In this document: positions 58,190 to 64,000 of the stretch, one piece after another
How the letters are laid out: every line of letters starts with the position of its first letter
How positions within the stretch are numbered: position 1 is the first letter of the stretch
Program-made: the position numbers and the translations under genes
Source: Agelaius tricolor
Taxonomy: Eukaryota > Chordata > Aves > Passeriformes > Icteridae
Assembly: GCA_023055355.1 (NCBI GenBank)
Contig: JALJCS010000035.1
Coordinates: 372,001 to 436,000 of the forward strand
Direction: 5' to 3'
DNA: 64,000 nt
Notes under the pieces: generated by a model
What the model saw: the letters and a program-made list of their open reading frames with translations, nothing else
Database searches by the model: none
Told to the model about the DNA's origin: nothing

Positions 58190-58912
58190 ATCCATGGGGG
58201 GGCACAGCCCCGATCCATGGGGGGGCACAGCCCCGATCCATGGGGGGGACACAGCCCCGATCCATGGGGGGGACATCCCTGATCCATGGGGGGGACACAG
58301 CCCCGATCCAGGGGGGGGACACAGCCCTGATTCCAGGGGACACAGCCCCGATCCCGGGGGCACAGCCCCGATTCCAGGGGACACAGCCCGATCCATGGGG
58401 GGGGGCACAGCCCCGATTCCAGGGGACACAGCCCGATCCATGGGGGGGGGCACAGCCCCGATCCCGGGGGGCACAACCCCGATCCATGGGGGGGACACAG
58501 CCCCGATCCATGGGGGGGACACAACCCCGATCCAGGGGGGGGGCACAGCCCCGATCCATGGGGGGGACACAGCCCCGATCCATGGGGGGGACACAGCCCC
58601 GATCCATGGGGGGGACACAGCCCCGATCCAGGGGGCACAGCCCTGATCCCGAGGACACAGCCCCGATTCCAGGGGACACAGCCCCGATCCATGGGGGGGA
58701 CACAGCCCCGATCCATGGGGGGGACACAGCCCCGATCCAGGGGGCACAGCCCTGATCCCGAGGACACAGCCCCGATTCCAGGGGACACAGCCCCGATCCA
58801 TGGGGGGGACACAGCCCCGATCCATGGGGGGGACACAGCCCCGATTCCAGGGGACACAGCACCGATCCAGGAGGGCACAGCCCCGATTCCAGGGGGGGGA
58901 CACAGCCGCGAT
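58190..58912. repeat. G-run minisatellite, about 24-bp unit, next to the exon 3 donor
   Basis: About 30 units based on CACAGCCCCGATCCATGGGG plus a run of six to nine G, with a second subtype CCCGATTCCAGGGGACACAG. Subtypes alternate in blocks. The last unit ends about 14 nt from the GTGAGT donor of the second coding exon. G-runs lie on the plus strand, which is the template for PMP22 transcription. Confidence 0.93.
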
Positions 58913-58926
58913 CCGAGGGCACTCAC

Positions 58927-59017
58927 CGTTGGAGGAGGATGCCGTGCACTGGAAGTGGTTGCCGGTGGTGCAGTTCTGCCACAGGTCTGCCGCGCGTTCG
59001 CCGCTCACCAGCCATTG
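58927..59017 (-). CDS. PMP22: PMP22 second coding exon (residues 27-56, first extracellular loop)
   Basis: The exon is flanked by CCCGCAG (acceptor, AG at 59019-59018) and GTGAGT (donor from 58926). It starts QWLVSGERAADLWQNCTT and ends in SSSN plus one base of a split Glu codon. It holds the claudin-family W-x-x-C signature: Trp39, Cys42 and a second cysteine at 50. The conserved N-glycosylation sequon is kept at Asn41 (N-C-T). It is 91 nt long against 100 nt in human; the three missing codons lie between the two cysteines, so their spacing falls from 10 to 7 intervening residues. Phase is preserved, so this is a clean in-frame length change. The human NGHAT segment is replaced by GERAA. A minisatellite begins about 14 nt beyond the donor. 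Confidence 0.96.
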
Positions 59018-59028
59018 CTGCGGGACAG

Positions 59029-59072
59029 ACACAGCCCGTGAGCGGGTCAGACACAGCCCGTGAGCGGGTCCC
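59029..59072. repeat. 21-bp tandem duplication upstream of the exon 3 acceptor
   Basis: Two copies of GACACAGCCCGTGAGCGGGT lie 11-55 nt upstream of the second coding exon in the sense direction, so they form the polypyrimidine and branch-point region of that splice site. Sense copies read ACCCGCTCACGGGCTGTGTC and carry a CTCAC branch-point-like motif. Confidence 0.8.
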
Positions 59073-59424
59073 GCTCCCCCGCACCCCGGCCGTGTCCCCC
59101 CAGCGCCACCGCGTCCCCCCAGGCTCCGGCACCGAGCAGCCGCAGCCCCGGCGCGCCTGCCCGGCCAGGCGCTCCCAGGGACGCGCTTTTCCGTCCACAG
59201 GGGTTTGGAAAGTCAGTCCCGGTATTTGCTTTTAACCGCTTCAGCCCCGCGGCGCAGGAACAGAAGCTCTTTATGCTCTTCGAGCACGGAGCGAGTCCCG
59301 CCGGGGCCGCGCTTCCCTCCCCTGGCCGGCCTCGCCCGCTGCCTGGCCGGGATATTTGAATGCTTCCACGTGATTCCTAACGGCTCGGAAGATTTTTGTA
59401 ACGTTTTCCGTGACTGTTACCACA

Positions 59425-59452
59425 AAAAGAAAAAAAAAAAAAAAGAAAAAAA
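59425..59452. repeat. A-rich simple repeat in intron 2
   Basis: A run of A interrupted by single G residues on the plus strand. No target-site duplication or retrocopy is recognised beside it. Confidence 0.8.
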
Positions 59453-60184
59453 TAATCCGGGAAAGAAGCCCCTGGTGAAGCAAGCTTGGAAGCCACCAGC
59501 TCCACAGAGCAGCTGCCTCAAAGCCAATTCCAGCCTCTCCCCAGCAGCTGACGTGTTCACTGGGCTGCAGCCCCGGGACAGTGCTGGGAAGCCTCGGAGC
59601 TGCCTCCAGCCCTCGCTCCTGCCGCTGCTCACACAGAGTCAGCCTGGGAAGCTGGGTTAGGAAAGGAGGCTGTGCCTCGTTCCCAGCCCAGGGGAGGAGA
59701 GCTGGGGAGCAGGACTGCTGTGCCGAGGAGTCAGTGCCCAGCCAGCCCTATCCAGAGATTCTGCTCGGCCTGGCTGCTCTGGTCCTGTGCCTGGAGCTCA
59801 ATAGCAGGTGGAGCTCTCTTATGAAAGGGGAGAGCAACATCACCCCAAAGGAGGGGATTTGGGGTGCTCCGAGGCTGCTCCTCGATGTGAACCAGCCTGG
59901 GGATGATGAGGAGATGGTTTCCAGCAGCCCTCGTGTCTCTGTACCAACGTGGATGCCTTGAGCACCACCACAGAGCACAGCCAAGCGTCCCACCAGCTTC
60001 CCCTGACAGCGCAAACTCCCAGGCTCCCAAATCCCATCGTTACTGAGACCAGCGCCCAGCCCGTAAAGGCCTCCTGCCGACAGCCAGGCTGTAAAACCAG
60101 CCATAAACAAAAATAACCCCTCGTGCTCTTGCCACGCCACGGCCGGGCCCGGCGCTAGCCCGGAGCGGGGAAATCCCAACTCAC

Positions 60185-60262
60185 ACTGACGATGGTGGAG
60201 ACGAAGAGCAGCACCAGCACGGTGACGTGCAGCACGATGATCCCCAGCAGCAGGAGCAGCAT
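60185..60262 (-). CDS. PMP22: PMP22 first coding exon (residues 1-26)
   Basis: The ATG reads from 60262 to 60260 and has A at position -3, a good Kozak context. It opens a 26-residue segment that forms the first transmembrane helix and ends IVS. It begins MLLLLLGIIVLH, as in PMP22. Leu16, the residue changed in the Trembler-J mouse and one human CMT1A allele, is present. The exon ends in AGT and is followed by GTGAGT at 60184-60179, exactly at c.78 as in mammals. The 5'UTR part of this exon probably starts at 60284, after a CTGCAG acceptor, which would give 22 untranslated nt. A second CAG nearer the ATG is a weaker alternative. This hydrophobic start acts as an uncleaved signal anchor in the family. 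Confidence 0.97.
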
Positions 60263-60591
60263 CTTGGCGGTGCTGGAGGCAGAGCTGCAGCGGGACAAGG
60301 ATGATGCTGAGGGCGTGTGTCTGTCTGTCCGTGCGTATGGCCGGGGGCAGCGGGAACGCTCCGCTCTGCCCCGCCCGGCGCTCGGGCTCTCTCCGCGGGC
60401 CCCAGCGACGGAGAGGGGTCCGAGCCCTCTGCCCGCTCCCCGATCTCCCCCGGAGCCCCCCGAGATCTTCCCCCGAGCCTGCTCTCCCCGTCCCACCGAG
60501 GGCCTCCGCCCAGTCCCCTCCCCGGACACCTTCAAAGGGGGTGATCCCCAAGAGGGTCCCCCAGCCCCTCTCCCCGGAGGGGTCCGGTCCC

Positions 60592-60660
60592 CCTCTCCTC
60601 CCAAGGGAATGTCCGCTCCCGGTCCCCCTCTCCTCCCAAGGGAATGTCCGCTCCCGGTCC
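60592..60660. repeat. 34-bp direct duplication in CpG island
   Basis: Two adjacent near-perfect copies built on CCCCTCTCCTCCCAAGGG and AATGTCCGCTCC lie in PMP22 intron 1. Confidence 0.8.
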
Positions 60661-61003
60661 CGCCGGGCGGGAGGGCTCGGGCCCAGCTCATGGCCCCCGA
60701 GGGGCGGCCCCAGCCCCGCTACGCAGGGAAACCCACCCATGGGAGCAGTGTGGGTGATTCAACCGGCCCCCACCCCGGGGGGAATTTTACCGCGCTCATC
60801 ACCTCCCCTCTTCTCCGAGGGTGCTCTCAGCCCATCTACCCCCGGCTCCCCCGGCAGAGCCTCTCCTGGACCCTGTCCCGAGCCGGGGGGGACCTTCCCC
60901 AGCCCGTCTCCCCCTCGGTGAACAGGGGAGGGGGCTGCCCTGACCCCTCTCCTTGGACACCCCAGAGCGGGGGTGCTGCTGCCCTCCCTCTCGGCTGCGG
61001 GGC

Positions 61004-61090
61004 CCCGGGGCTCTCCCCGGCCCCGTTCCCGCTGTGCCCGTTCCCCGGGGCTCTCCCCGGTCCCGTTCCCGCTGTGCCCGTTCCCCAGCC
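61004..61090. repeat. about 41-bp direct duplication near exon 1
   Basis: Two copies built on GGGGCTCTCCCCGG and CCGTTCCCGCTGTGCC, followed by a degenerate third, end about 40 nt before the exon 1 donor on the plus-strand map. Confidence 0.75.
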
Positions 61091-61139
61091 CCGTTCCCGG
61101 TGTGGCCGTGCCCCGGCGGGACGGGCGCTCCGTACTCAC

Positions 61140-61260
61140 ATCGCGGCGGAGCGGAGCGCGCTGGCGGCGGCGGAGCGGGCGCGGAGCGGAGCGGGCGGCG
61201 GCGCTGTCAAGTTTCCCCTTTAACCGGGGCCACCGCCCCGTTTGCGTCTGCGGCACGGGG
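61140..61260 (-). other. PMP22: PMP22 non-coding exon 1 (5' end approximate)
   Basis: On the minus strand a strong donor, GTGAGTACG, occupies 61139-61131 inside the CpG island, about 850 nt upstream of the coding start exon. The sequence before it is a GC-rich leader with repeated CGCTCCG motifs. Splicing to 60284 creates no upstream ATG, because the only ATG is broken at the junction. A TATA-like TTTATAGG (61294-61287) would place initiation near 61260, and a second AT-rich element (GGTTAAAGG, 61225-61217) could give a start near 61190. Mammalian PMP22 has alternative leaders 1A and 1B; the CpG context makes this one more like the broadly expressed 1B, which is an inference. Confidence 0.55.
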
Positions 61261-61286
61261 AGGGCTCAGCCGCCGCCCGCCGCCCT

Positions 61287-61294
61287 CCTATAAA
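61287..61294 (-). promoter_or_regulatory. TATA-like box of PMP22 promoter
   Basis: On the minus strand this reads TTTATAGG, about 147 nt upstream of the exon 1 donor in otherwise GC-rich sequence. It could position a start near 61260. No transcript evidence is available, and a CpG-island promoter may not need it. Confidence 0.35.
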
Positions 61295-61784
61295 CGGGAC
61301 AGCGCCCGGCCCCGCCGCCTGCCCCCGGGCACCGCTCCCGGAGCCCTCGCCGTCCCGAACACGGCTCCCGAGCCGCTCCCGCCCCACAGCGAGGAGATCT
61401 GGGGGGACAAGAGACGAGCAGCCCGCTGTCCTGAGCCCCCAGGCGGCCCTGGAGGAAGGCGGGGAGCGGTGGCCGTGCCCCGCTCTCCCAGCAGCCCCGA
61501 GGGTGCGGGTGCCCGCAGCGGGGCAGCCCCGGGCGCCGTGAGCAGGACCGGCCGTGCCCGGGAGGACAGAGCTCCGCGCATCGCGGGGGTTTGCGCAGCC
61601 CTGGACGGGATCCGTGGCTCAGGATTTGGGGAACGAGCGTCTGGCTGAGCTGAAGGGGTTCTAGCCCTTGGAGTCGACCTTTCTTAGCACTCGAGAGCCA
61701 AATTAGGTAGAACTGAGCAACTTTTCACTATCCAGAGGGTGCGATTTTCCACAGCTCTGGAGAACACTCAGAGTTAGGGCTGTT

Positions 61785-62178
61785 CTGCCTGTGGAAGGCT
61801 CTGGGGAGAGCTCAGAGCCCTTCCAGTACCTAAAGGGGCTCCAGGAGAGCTGGAGGGGGACCTGGGACAAGGGCTGGAGGGACAGGACACAGGGAATGGC
61901 TCCCACTGCCAGAGGGCAGGGCTGGATGGGATATTGGGAATTGGGAATTGCTCCCTGGCAGGGTGGGCAGGCCCTGGCACAGGGTGCCCAGAGCAGCTGG
62001 GGCTGCCCCTGCATCCCTGGCAGTGCCCAAGGCCAGGCTGGACATTGGGGTTGGAGCAGCCTGGGACAGTGGAAGGTGTCCCTGGGACAGTGGGAGGTGT
62101 CCCTGCCATGGCAGGGGTGGCACTGGATGGGCTTTGGGGTCCCTTCCAGCCCAAACCCTTCTGGGATTCTGTGACTCA
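61785..62178 (+). mobile_element. CR1 LINE, longest copy in the window (5'-truncated)
   Basis: It begins near GGGGAGAGCTCAGAGCCCTT and includes GGAATGGCTCCCACTGCCAG, CCCTGGCACAGGGTGCCCAG and CAAGGCCAGGCTGGACATTG. It ends GGTCCCTTCCAGCCCAAACC and TTCTGGGATTCTGTGA. It covers only the 3' end of the element, without intact coding sequence, and lies about 650 bp upstream of exon 1. Confidence 0.92.
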
Positions 62179-63335
62179 GGTGCTCGGGAGGGAAGGGGTG
62201 GCTGTGCTGCCGCCCCCGCTCATTCCTCGAGCACAGCCAGTGTGTTCAGACAGCCCCACACACACAGAGTGCACCCCCAGCTCCCAAACAGTCCCGCCAG
62301 GATCCTGCGCTGTCCTGAGCACTCACACCGACCCCCATCGCCCCCCTCTCCTGCACCAGCTCCAGACTCGTCCCGCATTGTTGCACGAACGAGGGAATTC
62401 GGCATCCAGCCACCGGGACTGTAAATCCTGGGAGAAGGGAGCCGGGGAAGCGTGCTTGGCTCCTCTCTCCTGGCAAGCAGAGGCTGTTCCCGCAGCACGG
62501 GCTCCTCGCTCACGGAAGGGGTCCCGGCACAGGCATCGGCAGAGAGTGAGAGCGGAGCTCCGAGCGGCTGAAGCACATTCCAGAGGATGCAATTCCCTTC
62601 CCCTCCAAAAACCCCGCCGATTCCTCTGCTGCTCGCGTCCCTGTGACGCCCGTCAGTGCCATCCAGAGGGCAGGAACACCTGCGCCACCATCAGAACATT
62701 CCCGGCTAGCGAGGCTGATGGGGGCTGTCCTGGGCCGGGTGCCTGGAGGAGCCCCCACGCTCAGGGCTGAGAGAAAGGGCTTGGAAAGGTCTTGTCCCCA
62801 GGGCTGCCATCCAGGCTCGGGTACAGACCATTCTCTGGCTGGGTTTGCCGCTGTGAGATCTCAGCTGCTGCTCCGGGACAGAAGATCCAGGCTGTTCCCC
62901 GGAGCAGAGCGGGATGCACGGCGGGGAAGGCACGGGGTCACTGACAGCTCCCGAGCCCCTCCGTGAGCCTGGCACAGCAAACCACCCCTGCTCTGCTTCT
63001 GAAAAGGTGCCAAAAGCAGCTTCTTAGGCGTGGGGAGAAATATCTGACAGTCAAACCAGGGAAAAGAGCAGTCTGTGGGTAACAAAGCCAGTTTTGGCTG
63101 AGAGCTGTGGGCTGGAAACAGTGGAGAAAGCCCAGGGAGAAAAGAAGAGCACAGCACTCCCCTGCTCCTTGGACACTTCTTTTGGGAAGGTGAACTGCTC
63201 AAACTGAGCAGGGCTTTGGGCAAACATCAGCTGCTGCTGGGAGTGCTGTGACAGAGCTCTGGGGCTGGGGCAAAGCTCCTCTCCACACCTGCCCTCAGCC
63301 CGAGGTGCTGGAGAGAGCCTGTCCCGGGGGGAGAG

Positions 63336-63575
63336 GAGAGGAGGGAGTGAGGATGGTTAGTGGAGCCCTCGGGGCAGTGAGGATGGTCCCAGAGCAGTGA
63401 GGATGGTCCCAGAGCAGTGAGGATGGTCACAGAGCAGTGAGGATGGCCCCAGCAGAGTCCTCGGGGCAGTGAGGATGGTCACAGAGCCCTCAGGACAGTG
63501 ACGATGGTCCCAGCAGAGCCCCCGGGGCAGTGAGGATGATCACAGAGCCCTCGGGGCACTCAGGATGGTCCCAGC
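63336..63575. repeat. GGCAGTGAGGATGGTCCCAG array
   Basis: About nine units of 20-35 bp built on GCAGTGAGGATGGTCCCAGA, with longer forms carrying GCAGAGCCCTCGGG. Confidence 0.9.
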
Positions 63576-64000
63576 AGAGCCCTCGGGGTTTTGCTGGAGG
63601 AACAAGGTCCCACCCAAGGCAGAAGGGCTGGAGGAGCTCCCGGTGCTCCCCAGCGCTCGGAGCTGCCCCCGCTCAGGCTCAGGGTGAGCAAGGCTGGCAG
63701 TGCCACCCCCAACAAAATCAGAGCAGGCACCACAATAAATTGGAAAAATGTTTTGTGTACAGCCAGGATTCACCTCTGGCTGTGCCAGGGATGGGCTGAA
63801 ATGGATCCAATGCTCATTTAGCTGTGACATCCACTGACCCAGCTCTTCAGGGCTCTGCTCAGCCCTTTCCTCGGGCCAGGTGAAGGAAACCCCTCTTAAG
63901 ACAAACCGTTTCCAACTACACAGAAAGGCAACATTTCCTCTGTATGTCCTGGTGAGGATGAACTCGTTTAACCCCGCATTTTGCTCTCTCATCACAATTT

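Larger units (their letters stand above)
49565..58926 (-). other. PMP22 intron 3 (9.4 kb)
   Basis: The largest intron runs from GTGAGT at 58926 to the CCCCAG acceptor at 49565. In plus order it holds a 43-bp array (49895-50213), unique sequence with candidate POU and SOX motifs near 51734-51772, a CR1 copy (54360-54606), a mitochondrial 16S insertion (54913-55138), a 113-bp array (55707-56398), a reversed CR1 end (56860-56965), an 18-bp array (57243-57318) and a G-run array (58190-58912). Mammalian PMP22 also has a large intron at this position. No extra exon is recognised. Confidence 0.95.
59018..60184 (-). other. PMP22 intron 2
   Basis: GT-AG intron of 1,167 nt between the first and second coding exons. 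It contains an A-rich stretch on the plus strand (59425-59452, poly-U in the transcript) and a 21-bp duplication just before the acceptor. The rest is unique, moderately GC-rich sequence with no recognised element. Confidence 0.9.
60285..61139 (-). other. PMP22 intron 1
   Basis: GT-AG intron of about 855 nt, from GTGAGTACG at 61139 to CTGCAG at 60285. It is almost entirely CpG island. It holds the 34-bp duplication (60592-60660) and the 41-bp duplication (61004-61090). No further exon is seen. Confidence 0.6.
43536..61140 (-). other. PMP22: PMP22 gene (peripheral myelin protein 22), complete from non-coding exon 1 to 3' end
   Basis: Four coding exons on the minus strand join in frame into a 158-residue tetraspan protein that closely resembles PMP22 throughout, including the start [33 protein letters not shown] and the RKRE C-terminus. 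It is clearly nearer PMP22 than EMP1, EMP2 or EMP3. The coding exons contribute 78, 91, 141 and 167 nt. Human uses breaks after c.78, c.178 and c.319; here the phases are the same, with exon 3 nine nt shorter. PMP22 is a glycoprotein of compact peripheral myelin and is also found at epithelial junctions; in humans its dosage causes CMT1A and HNPP. Predicted membrane spans are about residues 2-31, 62-86, 93-115 and 131-154. Introns are about 0.85, 1.2, 9.4 and 4.7 kb. No frame disruption is seen. Only one promoter exon is identified; a second upstream promoter exon, as in mammals, may exist but is not recognised. Confidence 0.97.
60300..61620. promoter_or_regulatory. PMP22: CpG-island promoter region of PMP22
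   Basis: CpG dinucleotides are dense from about 60300 to 61620, in contrast to the CpG-poor flanks. The island covers non-coding exon 1, intron 1 and some 400 nt upstream. On the minus strand it contains GGGGCGG (Sp1-type, near 61231-61241), TTTATAGG at 61294-61287 and GGTTAAAGG at 61225-61217. Two local duplications lie inside it: a 34-bp unit at about 60592-60660 and a 41-bp unit at about 61004-61090. The plus strand also stays open for 343 codons here, which I attribute to GC content. Confidence 0.75.
61141..64000. other. Upstream flank of PMP22, no further gene seen
   Basis: Beyond the CpG island this holds one CR1 copy, a short array and unique sequence, AT-richer after about 63690. In mammals TEKT3 is the next gene upstream of PMP22; no tektin-like frame appears here, so it must lie beyond the right edge if synteny holds. 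An upstream alternative PMP22 leader exon could be here but I cannot point to one. Confidence 0.5.

Noticed and set aside
58927..59017. EMP1, EMP2 or EMP3 instead of PMP22
   Set aside because: The combined exons match PMP22 far better, especially [28 protein letters not shown] and RKRE, and use PMP22 exon phases.
60192..61223. 343-codon plus-strand frame across the PMP22 promoter
   Set aside because: CpG-island sequence with few stops. It runs antisense over exons 1 and 2 and has low-complexity proline and arginine content.
62200..64000. TEKT3 or an upstream PMP22 leader exon
   Set aside because: Expected nearby by mammalian synteny, but no tektin-like frame or convincing donor could be identified in this stretch.

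Overview
This window is nuclear DNA from a bird. Five things point that way: a split vertebrate gene with canonical GT-AG introns; copies of the avian CR1 LINE with their typical 3' end; a nuclear fragment of bird-like mitochondrial 16S rRNA; GC-rich sequence with a CpG-island promoter; and a very high density of minisatellites, as on avian microchromosomes. The flavour of the CR1 and mitochondrial sequences suggests a songbird or other neoavian, but that is a guess. No bacterial-type gene organisation is present, and the long open frames are by-products of GC-rich repeats.

One gene is certain: PMP22 (peripheral myelin protein 22, claudin/EMP family) on the minus strand. It runs from a CpG-island promoter and non-coding exon 1 (last base 61140), through coding exons at 60185-60262, 58927-59017, 49424-49564 and 44544-44710, to a 3'UTR ending near 43536. 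The splice phases match mammalian PMP22. The predicted protein has 158 residues, against 160 in human. It is three residues shorter in the first extracellular loop and one longer in the second. The gene spans about 17.6 kb.

Layout: 1-43230 is gene-free. It alternates AT-richer, non-repetitive islands (candidate conserved elements) with GC-rich minisatellites and a few CR1 fragments. This fits the gene desert that lies downstream of PMP22 in mammals. 43230-61140 is PMP22 with its introns, which carry large arrays, two CR1 pieces and the mitochondrial insertion. 61141-64000 is the promoter and upstream flank, with one longer CR1 copy and a short tandem repeat. By my coordinates tandem repeats fill about 12 kb, roughly a fifth of the window.

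The most interesting structure is a 1.3-kb minisatellite of about 19-bp units immediately upstream of the PMP22 terminal exon. On the sense strand its units carry a branch-point-like CTGAC or CTCAC, and 1,306 nt contain no AG dinucleotide. The array therefore appears to supply the branch point and an exceptionally long AG-exclusion zone for this splice site. Other notable items are a 41-bp array whose palindrome centre flips orientation, an array abutting the exon 3 donor, an AAGGG repeat near the exon 4 donor, a miR-29 site in the 3'UTR, and a 12-bp array with 23 CACCTG E-boxes.
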